Source of the DNA: Parus major
Lineage: Eukaryota > Chordata > Aves > Passeriformes > Paridae
Length of the DNA stretch: 64,000 nt
Reading direction: 5' to 3'
Assembly: GCF_001522545.3 (NCBI RefSeq)
Contig: NC_031769.1
Coordinates: 129,665,613-129,729,612, forward strand
Positions 25,901 through 38,680 of this stretch are shown piece by piece; within the stretch, counting starts at the first letter, position 1; every line of letters begins with the position of its first letter. The notes under the pieces are model-generated. The model saw only the letters and a list, made by a program, of their open reading frames with translations, made no database searches and was not told where the DNA came from. The translations under genes were made by a program, and so were the position numbers.

Positions 25901-28900
25901 CATATGCATGCACATGCTCACCCTGAGAGCACAGTCTTGGGCTTCTTGTGCTTAAAATGAACATCTGCAAGTATCTCCTAGAAGTTCAAACATTATCCAG
26001 GTTCACATGGTTTAGAAATAGAGTTTTTTGATGACTGAATTTTAGAGCAGAATCCTCAGGCATTGCTATTAGTTAGCTGAAGAGTTGAACTGTACCCCCA
26101 TAATACTGCCAAGGCATGTCTCCTGGCTAACATAATAAGGGTGCCTGTGAGATGCTCAAACTAGAATTAACTGCTGAGAACTCGTCTGTGAGCAGAGAGG
26201 GCTGGGAAACAACACAGAATGCCAGATCTCGGTGAAAAACGGAAACACTTCAAAAGAAATTACTTCTGCTAGATGAGTATAGGAAGTCTTAATTGTTGTT
26301 ATGTCCTCTATTTAGGAGGTATATTCAAGACCAAAAGAGCAGAATTCTGTTGTTGGCTGAAGAAATATGTTGCAAAGATGGTTCAGTTATTTTGTGGCAG
26401 GACCAGCTCTGTTACAGAAGGATATCACTTCAAACAGATTGCCGCCACTGCAGGTTGCAAACACACAACTGAAGGCTTCTAGTTCTCAGCCCATGCACAG
26501 ATGTCTTTCAATAAGTTTAGCCAGTAATTTCTTCAAATTGCTCAGTTTATCAGCAGCACATGTCATCAATCCTGGAGTGGTTGCCCAAGTCAAACTACAG
26601 AATCCTTAGCTTACAGACACAGCTGCAAACAGGTGAACAGGCAGAAAGTAATTTGTGCAGCTTGGTGGCTGTCAGACAAAAGACAGACAATCTGTGTTTA
26701 AAACAGATTGCAGGCCTTGCATGAGCCAGACAAAAGGGATTTCTACAACTGAAAATAATTCCAAGGTTAACATATTTTCCTTTCTGCCATTAGGTGATTT
26801 GTTAAAATTGGAAACAATGAGCATTATAAATCTACACAGAAACTAGAGATAAGATGAAAGAGAAAGACAGATCACTAAATAAGTTTACATCCTTCTGTTG
26901 AAAAGCATACAACTGGTATTCATATAGCACTCTTTTTTATAAACTAAGCCAAGTTATAATACCTATAGGGACATTTAATACAGATTTTTAGTTATGCTAA
27001 GGAAGTCTAATTGGGAAAAGAAACAGCATTGTAAAAGCAGTAAGTACCTAGTATTGTTCCTCTGTCTTAAAAATTTGACTTTTTATTCTTTTCAAAATCT
27101 TCTTTGGTTATCATTCAGAGATAATATGAAGATTTAGCAGGATTTAATTTTAACTTTGAGGTCCTATCTTTCTCAGATATTTTAATATTGGGTAGATTTA
27201 TCAAGATTTACTGTACCAAGTATATCAGAGTGAGGAATTTGTAGCAAACAAGCATACTGTAGTCTTAACCTTATTACAATAAATTAGAAAATATGCAATT
27301 GCCCAATCACAGATATTACCTCAGATGTGTGACTATAAAATATCTATTCCTTCTACTACTCATGGGCTTAGTAAACTTGCCTTGACCTCAAAACTTCTGC
27401 AGCCTTCCATGAGGTACTAATCAAGCTAATGTAATATAGCCCTTCTTCCTGTTTAGTTCAGCAAGTAAGTACTTATGTGCAATAACATTGATGGGTAATT
27501 CTATGCCTAGTTTAAGTTCTGGCAAATTTATTTTCCATGTTACTTAAAACTTACCAGCAGAGAGAGACTGTGGGTGGAAGAAGATGCAAAAAGTAACTGT
27601 CTACTCTAAAGTAGCATCTGCTTTTGTGATGATATGATTATGTACATAGGGGATAAATCATTCTGCTTTAAAATACATAAAAATCAATGTATGTTGTGTG
27701 TAATATAGTGGTACAAATTATGATGAATTCATGAATACCATGGACAATCATACAAAAGTGTTTAAAAAACTTATTTTTGTCCCATCAAAAGCCACTGTTG
27801 TTTTCTTAATGAAAAAATTAAAGTATGCTCTTTTTGTTACAACCATGCCTCTATTACCTACTTTAATCCAGCATAAGTATTGTCATAATTGATGACTACT
27901 TTTGTATGGCTATTTCAAATTCATAGTGTTACTGAGTTTGAGCACTAAATTCTGGAGGGAAACCTGATGCTGAGGCTGAATTGAAAAATTCTTTAAATTT
28001 CTCAGCTATGAAGATATCACAAGCATGTGCTTTAATAAACTATAGCATGGAAGCACCATTTTTCATGCATTCTGACAAAATGCAAATTCCAAGATAAATT
28101 TGTGTGTCTAATATGAGCTGCGTTACAGGATTCTTTACATTTGGAATTCCTTCTATTTTTTGTATCTTAATAGACATCAAGGTTTTTAACATTTGAAAAA
28201 TTAATCACACTGATGGAGATTTTTCTATTCATTGGGCAGGAAACATTATTTATTAGGTTCTTTTCTCTGTAATGCTGTAATCAAATGCTTGTTGATTGTG
28301 CAGGGTGTATGCTGCAAATTGCTATGGTGTTCTGTGCATGAGCTTCATGTATTCACTGTAAAGGTGAGATCATCTTTAAAGGATGGTTTTAATTTGTGTT
28401 GGTGAATCAAGTGGACACTGTATTTAAGGAAGGGGGAAAAAAGTGTATTCATGCAGGTTGCTGTCTGCAGTCCAAATTGCTGATCAGAGAGCCTTTATAC
28501 ACATCCGTAATGTGCTGTGCAATATAAGCTGAAATATATTCCACAAGGGAGGAAAACGGAATAGGTTACATACGCTGTTCCTAAGTGCAATGAATATAAA
28601 ACTCCATTACTCACTTTAAGCAGGTGCTTTTTATATGAGGCTTTAAAGAAATATAAAACTGCTGGTGAAATGATTGGTTTGTACAGACACGACTTAACTT
28701 CCAGTACTTTGACCAGATAAAGAGGCTAAAAATATTTCTACAAACATTTCTTTAATGATTCCAAGGATTAAAGGTTAATATCCTCCTGGTGTAAGAAACA
28801 GCCATTCCAGATACTAAATGTGTTGTTTTCTTTAAGTCCTCAGGAGCTGCATAGACCATTTAAAAGAAAATGCAAAAATTTTGTTAAAATTAGAGCATTG

Positions 28901-30949
28901 TGTTTTTAAGGTGACATCCTAAACAGTCTATATTAAATTGTTGGAAGGAATACAGTGATACAAAGAAATGCAGTGTAATATAGAAAATGGTGGATAAGAA
29001 TGATACTCCAGTTATAAAAACCCCTCATCTTTAATGAAAATACAATTTTGTCATCTATGTGCATGTAAAGGGGTAAACACAGACCTTTTATTTAAAGCAG
29101 CATATACTCTCTGAGAAGGAGAATCATGGGAGGATTGCTCGTGAGAATACTGATATACTGTGGTTTAATCTTTCAGTTCAATTTCTGTCATATTTTACTT
29201 ACCCACCCTATCTGAATTACTGTTTTCCTGCCATTTCCTACTCCTTTACAGGCAGTGATTGTAGCAGAAATCTCCGTTGACCATCTTTTAAGCATGTGAC
29301 TCTGGGCCTTCTCCACTTCCCAACTGAGGGATGTTAACATTTTCTTTTGCTTCTCCCCCATGCCTAGAAACTCAGGAAATTAATTGTTAATGATTACACT
29401 TTAGATGTTTTATTTTTGATAATACCATTGCTGAATACATCTGACCTTCTTTTGAATTTTTATGAACCTTTGCAGTTTCTTTATTGCTTAAAGGATTACT
29501 ATGTCCATCCTCTAGAATCCTCATGTTTACCTTTTTACTGGTCCGTAACTGTGCTGTCCTCATATTCAATAAGCTCCAACTGAGCCTGTGAGAGATTTCA
29601 GCCTTTGCATATTGTGTTTGACAGCAAGCAGGTGACCAGGTGTCGTGTGTGTTACAGGGAAGCTCAGTCATGCCTAGGTCCAGGTGATACCTGGCACCTC
29701 TTGCATTTGCATAGTAGTTATGTTACATAGCACTGTAAGGTTTGAATCTGTTCTGGTGAAGGAGGCTTTTTAAAGGCAATACAAACTCGTAGGAAATGTT
29801 TATTAGTTTTATAATTGCCAAATAGTTTATTTGAGTAGATGTGCCTTAGAGAAGGGAGCTCCACAGGTGCAACAGAAGGTGGTAAGGTCTGAGAGGAGCT
29901 CAGATTTGTCTGAGAATTTGTTCTTTCATCCTACAGTTTGCTGTTCTAGCAAGTTTCTCTTTAGCTGCTACCCAGCTTTTTACTAAAAGAAGAGCTGTAA
30001 AATGCAGACTTTAGTCCTGAGTCTAAGATAAGTTGTACTTTTTGCTTAATGTGTTTGAAGATAAGTCCTTTGAGCTAGTACTGGATTGAACTTGAACTAG
30101 ACTAGAAAGAAAATGCATTTCAGATTTTTTGAGATCCTACTGGCATTAATTAATGAGTGAAAGTGTTTTCATGTATTTTACATGTTGACTTTTGGCATGA
30201 GCTATTATTATCCTCAGATACAACAAAATGACTGTATTTGAAATTGATAGAATGGTTGCATAACTAAGATGGAAGAAACCATTTGCAAATGCATGGTTTC
30301 CAACCAAAGGGTTTCTTACTGAGGACAGGAATTGAGAGCCCCTTCCTCCATCTCTTTGTCTGTCTTCATATTTTCAGGATATTGCCTCAAATACTTTACT
30401 GTGCAGGTTTTTCAAGTCCTTATTTACCTGTATCCTGGAAGCATTTGTATCCATTAGCATTTGTCTACTGACAACACATAGGTATGAGGATTGATAGGAC
30501 ATGGTTTTCTAGAGTTACTGTCTGGATTTTGATAGGTTTTTTTGCATTTTCTTGGAAGACAAAAGTTATTTTAATGAATCAACTTTGACTTCTACCATTT
30601 GTCTCAAATGATACAGAATATCTGAAATGCAGCTGTTGAATTGGGCGGAAGGGAAAATCAGTCCTTTTAATTTTGAACCTCTGTTTACAACAGCTGGAAG
30701 AGTAGCACTAAAGCTATTGTAATCCTGTGTCCTGACCAGTGCCACATTGCCAAATCCAAAATAATGGTTTCAATTAGGTGTGCTTATAACTGGCGATGCC
30801 TAAATAACTGGCATGTAATAATGACGTTAATAATAATAATAAATTGCCCAAAACTGCACTTTTCACAGCAAAGTTTTAGAGCTACTTAAAATACTATCTA
30901 TGTTATAAGATGGAAAATGGTATTCCTTTTCTAAGTGTTGGCTGTTTAG
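22901..30949. other. A+T-rich non-coding stretch
   Basis: No gene that I can support. At 26200-26750 three overlapping short + strand frames coincide with slightly higher G+C, which might be an old repeat or a non-coding transcript. At 28304-28363 a 60-nt open segment has splice-like ends but no phase-compatible neighbour. A moderately complex block at 28440-28700 could be conserved non-coding sequence. None is firm. Confidence 0.5.
30828..30842. repeat. Short (TAA)n run
   Basis: About five TAA/AAT units in a row, too short to be a useful microsatellite. Noted only for completeness. Confidence 0.8.
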
Positions 30950-31320
30950 ATCAAAAAGATCCGCAGTCCAACAGGGAGCAGGGGTGGTCTGGTGGTGCGG
31001 GATGAGGTCAAGTTATTCATGGCAGAGGGGTCTGGGGCTGTCTGCATTGCCCAGGCCTGGCCTCCTCTGACATGTGGCATGTCAGGGGACTGCTGCCTGC
31101 CACTCCATACCCCACCTTGGCTTGCAGGTCTGCAACCCATTGTCTGAGCTGCCCTGGTTTTCCCTTGCTGAGGTAGAGCTGTTCCCATTTTGTTCCCCTG
31201 CTGTCACAGCACTCAGGCCCAGCTTTGTGCCTCTGCCAGCTCCAGGACACTATTTGTGGCAGATTTCTCTCACAGAGCAATTGCTGCTACTGAGATTCAT
31301 ATCCTCCCCACCTCTTTTTC
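30950..31320. other. G+C-rich patch with a short perfect hairpin, unclassified
   Basis: This patch of about 370 bp is clearly richer in G+C than everything around it and is open in several frames on both strands (for example 30946-31188 and 31017-31280 minus, 31074-31328 plus), which is what high G+C alone would give. At 31067-31085 there is a perfect inverted repeat with 8-bp arms, CTGACATG and CATGTCAG, around a TGG loop. It does not match the CR1 sequence I know. Possibilities are an old LTR, a processed pseudogene fragment or a small regulatory CpG-poor island. I cannot choose between them. Confidence 0.35.
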
Positions 31321-31625
31321 TATCCTGAAAAAACTTAGCAAATACTACATAGTAGTTGTTTAAATAAATATTACTAATCACACGTGAAGCTTAGCACTCA
31401 GTGTGCAACACTTGCAAATTGTTGTCCAGCTGTGCTCCAGTCAGTGTTAGGTACCATCGCAGGTGGAAGCAGCACACCAAGAGTTATGGTAGGTCCATAA
31501 GGGGATGTTTCTATTACTAGAAGGCAGGCATAGTTAAAATTTTCATCCTTATCTTCACTTTCACCTCCAGCTGCACTGTAAAAAGCACCTGGAGGAAGGT
31601 GTTCGGTCATCTGATTACTTCTTTT
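31321..31625. other. Short non-coding stretch before CR1 fragment
   Basis: A+T-rich then mixed-composition sequence. An open minus-strand frame at 31398-31712 runs into the CR1 fragment beside it, so it is at least partly repeat-derived and is not called as a gene. Confidence 0.5.
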
Positions 31626-31709
31626 GGTGAACTTGGCAGTGTTACGTTTACAGTTGGACTTGATGATATTAAAGGTCTTTTCCAGTGTGAATGGTTCAGA
31701 GATTCTGTG
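31626..31709 (+). mobile_element. CR1 extreme 3' end (sense)
   Basis: These 84 bp follow the last part of the CR1 consensus in sense orientation: GGTGAACTTGGCAGTG, then a stretch like 'TTGGACTTGATGATATTAAAGGTCTTTTCCA', then GATTCTGTG, a remnant of the ATTCTATG-type terminal repeat. Heavy 5' truncation is normal for CR1, which is copied from its 3' end by target-primed reverse transcription. It has no coding capacity. Confidence 0.8.
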
Positions 31710-33753
31710 CATTTCAGTAGTAGCTGTTTAGTTCTCATATGAGCATTCCAAATTACAACCACATTTTACCTTACTGGATAATCACTTAAAACAGATAATC
31801 AATACGGAATATTTAAAGTTTCTTCTTACCCAGAATACCTTAAGCATATTATTCCCACTGTTCTGTTTTCTTCAGTATAGATTTTCAGTTTTTGAACCAC
31901 AGATTTCTTACTTACCTCTCCATCTGAAGCAGGACTTTAGAAAAATCAAGAGGCTTTTGGGTTAGGGAAAATGGGGACCTGTATGAAGGCCATAGCATGG
32001 GGAATCTTGAAACAGGAATGTAGCAACAGGATTTTGTCTTTTTTAAGACTCTCCCTGTAGGTGATATGGTGCTGTTCTTTAGCAAGCTGGGAAATATTTT
32101 GCAATATGTAAATCTCAGCTTGTAATGATGATCCTGCATCTTGTTTTGTGTTTAGGCAACGGAGAAACCTAAGTTAGTTTACAGGCAGTATAAGGATTTA
32201 AGTTAGAGAGGTTTTAACATGTGCTTTTTGCAGCTTATGTTCTGATAAAGAGAATGATACATACTTATATTGATAAATATTTTATCATTGTTGCCCAAAA
32301 ACAAAGGCAGCTTGACCTTCTTTAGGGAGTATTTCAGTCTGTCACTAAATTTCACCCTTTCAAGCATTTACTTTTTCTTTTAGTATCATGGTTGAAGAGA
32401 AGAGAAAATAAAATAAGAGCTATCTTTAAGGACAAAGTTCTTTTATGTGTGGAGCACAGAAGATCAAGTCACTATAAAATCTGTCCAGTTCATAATATGT
32501 TAAAGGCAAGACAAGTCTACCATAATCCAGTTGTTAGTGCCCTGTTAAGTCTTGAGAGCGGGTGGGGATGAAACAATAATTTCTCATAATAGTGATATGT
32601 AGACTAAAAACTGGTTGACAGTTACATGAAAATAAATAACTATGATAATCAGAACAGAAACTGTGATATTAAGTAAAGCTGAGTCAGAAAAAACACCAAA
32701 TTTTACCTTGACAGTTCCATAAAATAAGCTGCCTGAATTACTGTTTTGAAGAAGAAAGAAAACAGTAGCCTGTGAGTATGTACATTAGGGTTGCAGAATA
32801 TGGTCTGTAGACTATGTTGACAGATTGAAAGCATGCAATTGTGAACACAGTGAAGATGCTTGAGGTACTTCATTGCAAAGATTCAATTTTAATGTGGAAA
32901 AAACGCAGAAAATACTTACACCCCATCTTCTACATTCTAGGAAAACCTCTCTTTTTTCTGTTTTTCTGTTTTAAAAAAGGAAAAAGGAAGGGAGGGATGT
33001 GGGGAGTGGAGGAGGGAACCTCAAACACAACACCTCAGTGTTTTCAGGTGGTGTGTGTGAGGAAGCAGAATGACTGAAAGAGATGTTAAAGTTCCTATGT
33101 TGCTGCTGTTTTATTGCAAATAAGAGTGTGAAAGCTTTATGCTCTCCCAGTGCTTTGAACGTGAGAAGTGGGATTGGTATCAGTTAGAGCTGGTCTTTGT
33201 GGCTTCTATTATGTTCTTTCTGAAAGAAGGAAGGAATTAAGTTTGGTTTTAGCTTGGCGTTCCTCAGAAGTGCCATCTCTCAAACCAAGTCAAATACAGA
33301 CTCCAGAAGTTCTCACTGAGCCCTGCATAAGCAGAGACTGAACACAGATGAGTATCTCTCAGGAAAGAAATGAGGTTTCTCTTACGCTTCAATTTGTTTA
33401 CTAGCTTTTCTGTGTTAAGTCATGTAAAACCTAAGTATATGTTTCTGTGAAAATAATTTGACATTTTTTGTCATGATTCCAGTAAGACTTATGCTTCAAT
33501 GTTATTTCATTTAGTTAATAGCTCCTTACTTTTATTCATGGATTGATCTTTTTACTCTTTGAAATAATTTTGACAAGTATGTGACAGTCTTTTACTGTAT
33601 CATGTTGCCAAACCATAGTTTATTGGTACTTAATGCTTAAAATATTGAGATTTTTCCTTCTGAGACCACAGACTAAATGTGGGGACAATTCATGTGGAGT
33701 TGCTTCTAGAAGTTTGTCATGCCTTACTCATTTCCTATTTCATATTTTTGCAG
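31710..33753. other. A+T-rich non-coding stretch
   Basis: Nothing recognisable. Short frames such as 32841-33077 on the + strand run through low-complexity A/G-rich sequence and are not supported as genes. Confidence 0.55.
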
Positions 33754-33829
33754 GACTTTTATGATCTTTCTAAAGAGCTATTGTGTTTCAGGGATTTGGT
33801 AGCACACAGTACTGTTGTACTCAGAATCA
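33754..33829 (+). CDS. Candidate upstream exon of the unidentified + strand gene
   Basis: A long pyrimidine-rich run ends in TTTTTGCAG immediately before 33754. The frame then reads DFYDLSKELLCFRDLVAHST and onward without a stop. A modest donor (ATCA|GTAACA) follows 33829. Used this way the exon is 76 nt, starts in phase 0 and ends after one base of a codon, which is the phase the exon at 38546 needs. The same frame also stays open to 33968, where there is another donor (TTAG|GTAATG), but that choice ends in a phase that does not join 38546. Splice support is fair, and the protein is not recognised. Confidence 0.25.
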
Positions 33830-36618
33830 GTAACATACCTCTTTTCTGGTTTTCTGTGCTTGTTACTGATCAGTTTAGATTTTTTTCTTGGTTTGCCAGT
33901 AATCATTGCAAATTCACCTTATCACAAATGGATTGGGAAAGATGTTCATTGGTAAAATCACTAATTAGGTAATGTTTTTAAACAGGCCTTAAATGAGTGC
34001 TTAGATTCCTAGGCTTGTTAGAAGAAATTCTGAGTTGATCTTTATGTTGATAAAGACATAGTTGTGACCTGCCTTTAGCTATTTGTTTCCCCCCTGCCTG
34101 CATATGGAATGACACTGAATGAACTTGGGGCAAGCTGTGTGGTTGGATTATGTACATGGAATGACCAAAGCTATACCTGAAAAGTTGGAGCTAGGATGTG
34201 AATACCTGTTTCAAAGTGTGGGAAAACCTTTCTTGTCAGCACAATATTTCTGTATGTGTACCTGGAGTACAGTGGCTCTTCAGGCTTGGAGTTATCATTG
34301 CAGTGAGTTAAATGTGTGCAAGGTGTAAATTGTCAAGATGTAGTAGATTTTAAGGTAGAAAAACTTTCTGCCTATTTTTGGGTTCTACCATATGGAGAGA
34401 ACACATTTGAAGTCTTTGGTGATGTGATATATTCTATGTGTCTGAATCAAGTGAAACAGCTGTGCTTGATCACTGAGTGTACACATGGCTACATATTGGG
34501 AAGGAAACACTGGATTTTTACTGCAAAGCATTCTACAGTGGGCAAAGTGTTTCCAAGAAAAAAACCTAGACATCTAGAAAATTTGTCTGGAAGGAGCCAT
34601 AAATTACATTTGATAGTGACTGGCATATGTATCTCTTTCTCCCTAAAGTCTTTGATTCCCCTGTTTCTGGTGAGAATAATGAATTTAGTGAAGAAACAGT
34701 GATTGCACTAAAAAAAAAAAAATCCAAAACATATTTCTGTCATTTGACTCCAGTGAGTAACAAAATTAAGTAAATATGAGTTGTGCTTTTGCAAGTAAGA
34801 TTCCAGAAGAATGGGTACATCACAATTTCTACTCTCTTGTCTTCCACCTTGGAAATAAGCCTTTCTCATACTTCATTTACAGGATGTTGAATTTGCATAA
34901 TGTTTGCTGTTGGCTGTGATAAATTTGGTTTTCTTAGTGTCTGTTCAAATTAATGCTCAATGTCTTAATTAAGATGTTGTGGTGTGTTTGTCTCCATGCA
35001 TAATTTCAAATAGTACATGGAAGGATGGAGCATTTCTTATCTCAGAGTTTGAACATCTTCATGTTCAGTCCCTTAAAACACTACTTAAAAAAGTTCATAA
35101 ACATTGAGGGGAGGGAAGGAAGCTCTAGTCTGCTTGTTTAAACATTTGTTTGCTGAAATATGTATTTAAGGTGTATTGTAGTTATGTGAACAACTGTTGA
35201 GACTTTGATTTTATAATGATATCACGATGCAAGAAATAAGAGAGACCATTTGGGAGGAACGCAAGTTACAGGGATGGAAACTACAGATAGAGGCATATGA
35301 AGGAAACAAGGCTTCTTTCTTCTCTGTAGAGCAGCTTGCCAATTTGACAAGTTTATGAGAGATGGTTAATAATAATTTCCAAAAATTTTCAGAGACTGAA
35401 GAAAATGGCCTCCTATTTTAAACCAGTTCATTAGAAATGGTTCACTAAAAGTCTCTAAACTTCCTGTGCCTTGAAAAAGATTTGGCTACAGCAGTCACCT
35501 TAAGTTAGGTGATTTTTGTCTTCGTGATGAAAGTCTAGTTAGACAGTCTAAATTTCTTACTTAAAAGTGTTCTCTGTATAGGATTTCAGTAATTAATAAA
35601 TAGTTTTTTTGACTATCTATCAGTTCAGAGCTGTGAAACATGAGTGGAATTTTTTCCTGGGAACTTCTTGGTTACTGTGGTGTGCTGTAGTTATCAGGTG
35701 TTGAAGCTGAAAGCAGGGTGCCATTTGACATCAAAGCAACATAGAAAAGGAAGGGTGTGAGTACTCTATATTTTCCCAATATTTTCCTATTTTCTGTTCA
35801 AATAGTTGAATACAATGGATGAAGTGTCTACCCTAGCCCTGTTACAGAAAAAAAATAGCTTATTACTGCTACCAGTTACTTCTTCATATGCATTAAAATA
35901 TGGTTGTTAATTACCAATGACCATGTATTAGTGGTTTGTGGGTTTCTCTAAAGTGCAGCCATTAAACTTTCCTGGCTTCCCATCATGGTCCTTAGCTGCT
36001 GGATGGGTGAAAAGCAATTCATTGGCTTGTTTAAGCAATACTTTGCTGACTGTCATGAATATGATGACTGGTCAGTTAAAGAAGGCAAATACACTCATGT
36101 TTTCATGAAGGTTGTAGAAAATAAATGTCTTGGATAGTGCTGTCATATCTTGCTGAAATTCAGTGAGTCCAGAATTTACTTGGGGAGGGACTAGGAGTAA
36201 ACAGAAACAAATAGTGAGCATGATCACACTAAACTTGGTTCCTTTTTTTCAAATAGGATACTATACTAAAATGTAAGTTATGCATGTAAGTAACATGGAC
36301 AGTTTTAGTCTGAATGCAAAGAAGTTGTCCAGGATAATGCATCTAAAAGTGAACTCTATTGTGGAAATTATTTAGTTTTAAAACTACTTAGTCTTCCATA
36401 GTGAAGTAAGAGTAATGTATTGGACATCACACCTTTTATTTTGATAATTAAAAGAATTGCTGAAAAACGAAAACAGCAAGAAACTGCCACTTTAAAGAGG
36501 GCTTAAAAGATGGGGAGTCAAATTGTGACATCAGTTTGATTTGCTTTAACTGTGATATTGGCTGCTACTAACAGTTTAATATTCTTTGTTTTGGAATTGG
36601 CAGAAGATGGATAAAACT

Positions 36619-36670
36619 ATTTTTTCTTTTTTCCTTTTCTTTTTTCCCCTTTCTTTTTTTTTTTTTTTTT
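36619..36670 (+). repeat. Polypyrimidine tract (T/C-rich, ending in poly-T)
   Basis: About 50 bases of almost pure T and C, arranged as CTTTTT-type units and ending in about 19 T residues. This is simple low-complexity sequence. Read on the minus strand it is an A/G tract that could be the decayed tail of a retroposed sequence, but no body is recognisable next to it. Confidence 0.8.
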
Positions 36671-37774
36671 AATATTTATTTCTATTTCAATGTAGTGGCC
36701 TCTATTTTGCACAAATTTATAGGAACTATGAGGAGGCAGAAATGCCTACAGATATCCTAGTTTCTTTTGACAAATTAATGCATTGTGTCAGATACCATGC
36801 CTTAGAGCAACGGGGATTTTCAGATTTAAAAGAGGCTTACCCTGGACAAAAATGGGAATGAGGGTTTGTTCACAAGACAAACTGGTAGTTGGTCTTTCAG
36901 ACCAAGAACTGATGGGGTGTTGTAATGGAAAGCACACAACTTAGTTTCAGTGAGTATTCTTTGAGCCTGAAGCCTTCCTGAGTCACAAATTAGGAAAAGT
37001 CTGGGCATACCTCAAAGACAGAAGACAGCTTAAATTTTGATAAGAAAGTAGGCCTGGAGTGTAGAACCTACTTTCATATGGCAGTCTGCTTTACCACATG
37101 CCGTGTGTCCCTTCATATGTTTCTTCTTTTGTTCTGTCTTGGAAAGTACTTTTTATTCAAAAATTATTTTAATATCTTACCAGAAAAAAAATTACATATA
37201 TATCAAGAAGACTTGCTAAATGATTTTTTATGCACTATAAAATGCTCTTCAGTCTTTAGGAACTGGAATAGGCAGAGTGAACTAAGCATAATTACCAAGT
37301 TTAATCTGAAATCTTCTGTTCCCTATAATTTTTTTTTTTAGGATTTTTTTCCTTACTAGTCAATATATAGTAAAGGTTGTTCTTTGGGTTAAGTCTTAGA
37401 GAGATTTTGCAAAAAAACTAATTAATTATTTCTGTAGATAATTACATCTCATTAATGTGTTTAATGATCTTGAAATATGTGTAGAACTCCGTTTTTACCT
37501 GATATTCCACAATACTTTCCTTGCGTAATTATGGATCTTGGAACAAAATCTGTGTTACATACATGAGGAAATGGTTCCATAATTATACTAATGTTTGCAT
37601 AATTAGCAAGCTGCTTGCCAGTTTTTACTGACAAATTCCAAGTTGCTTCTGCATGAGGGGAAAAAAAACCCATAAAAAAGGCAACTTGTGTTAGTTTTTC
37701 CTTTCATACTTCTTACAGGTGTTGAAGCTATTTATTTCTCATTTGCAAGTGAATTTATGTGTTTTTTTTCTGAT

Positions 37775-37965
37775 AGGCAGTGCTGTACAGATTTGGAGGG
37801 CTGGCTTCCTCCACCTATGCTCTGGGGCTGTTCTGGGGGGCTGCCCTCCAGCTCTGCCAACATATCTCAGTCCTGGCTTGTACAATCCCCTGCTGCTTCT
37901 GCTGCAGCTCTAGGCAGCTCTTCAGAAGTGACTGCCAATAGCACTGACTTCTTCCAACCGGTGCA
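37775..37965. other. G+C-rich patch, unclassified
   Basis: About 190 bp of clearly higher G+C with CTGCTGC-type runs, open in two + strand frames and one minus frame (37688-37969, 37719-37913, 37815-38024). The overlapping frames are a by-product of composition. It may be an old repeat or a small exon of an unknown transcript. I find no strong splice pair around it. Confidence 0.3.
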
Positions 37966-38545
37966 GTAGTTTGCTGCTGCTCACAAATGGGGGCTGAGGA
38001 AAGACCACCAAAACTTATTTCCACTTGTGACCCAAGGCAAGGTTTGAACTCCAGTTTCCGCTGAAAAATGGCAAGTGTGTCGTTGGCCTTCTGTACTGCA
38101 CAGCTGCGCAGATGTAATGCTTTACATAGCTACTGAGTAAAATGTTGTTGTCTAAATAAAAGCTGAAAACACTTAGTCATTTTAAGATCCTGAAATTAAA
38201 TGCTTGTAATAAAAACATGAAGGAGAATAGTTGACGTGGATCTTATGAAGTGAAAGCAAAAGTCTATCTATGTGTATATATGTATATTTGTTTTTTCAAT
38301 TTCTAAGTGGTCTTGTGTGTTTTCCTCACGGTGTCTGGATGTATTTCATGCATAACTGTTTGTATTAAAAAACCCATATGCAGCATTCTTTTGCTTTCAT
38401 TGAAAACCTGTGAATCACAACAAAAGTGCTGTTAGAACATCTAAGGTAGATAATTAAAATATAATTAAGTTTAAATGCCTTGGTGAAGGAATATAAAAAT
38501 ATTTAAATTCAACAGGCTAGTACATTTGCAGTTTTCTTTTATTAG

Positions 38546-38680
38546 GTGCGAAATCTAAGAATCCCCTGCCAACTCTTGAGGGCTCAATCCAGAATGTTGA
38601 ATTGAAGTACTGCGGCACATCATTGGTCAAATGTGCCTCTGGGACCGTGGGATCAATAAAAATTTGTGCCAAAGCCCCAG
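38546..38680 (+). CDS. Internal exon of an unidentified protein-coding gene
   Basis: A good acceptor (TTTTCTTTTATTAG) precedes 38546 and a strong donor (CCCCAG|GTATGT) follows 38680. The 135-nt segment is richer in G+C than its surroundings, as exons in such DNA usually are. Only one of the three + strand frames is open. Its start (AKSKNPLPTLEGSIQNVELK) is followed by a segment with three cysteines, and the exon ends ...ICAKAPG. It begins with the last two bases of a codon and ends with the first base of the next (phase 1-1), as the next exon requires. I do not recognise the protein. A beta-rich fold would suit the alternating pattern, but that is a guess. Confidence 0.55.

Larger units (their letters stand above)
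33830..38545. other. Non-coding stretch, possibly intronic
   Basis: If the exon at 33754-33829 is real this is an intron; otherwise it is upstream DNA. It holds a pyrimidine tract and a G+C-rich patch, listed separately, and several unsupported frames, the longest at 34316-34702 (128 codons), which has no domain or splice support. Confidence 0.45.

Noticed and set aside
28304..28363. 60-nt segment between GTGCAG and AAAG|GTGAGA reading GVCCKLLWCSVHELHVFTVK
   Set aside because: Ends in a phase that fits no neighbouring candidate exon, and the acceptor has a poor pyrimidine tract.
30407..30481. 75-nt open segment with fair acceptor and donor (CATAG|GTATGA)
   Set aside because: Only one frame is open and its phase joins neither 28363 upstream nor 33754 downstream. 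Probably chance.
31398..31712. 104-codon minus-strand frame that looks protein-like
   Set aside because: Its first 28 or so codons are the reverse complement of a CR1 3' end, so the frame is at least partly repeat-derived.
34316..34702. 128-codon + strand open frame
   Set aside because: No recognisable domain, no promoter or splice logic, and a shorter antisense frame overlaps it. Consistent with chance.
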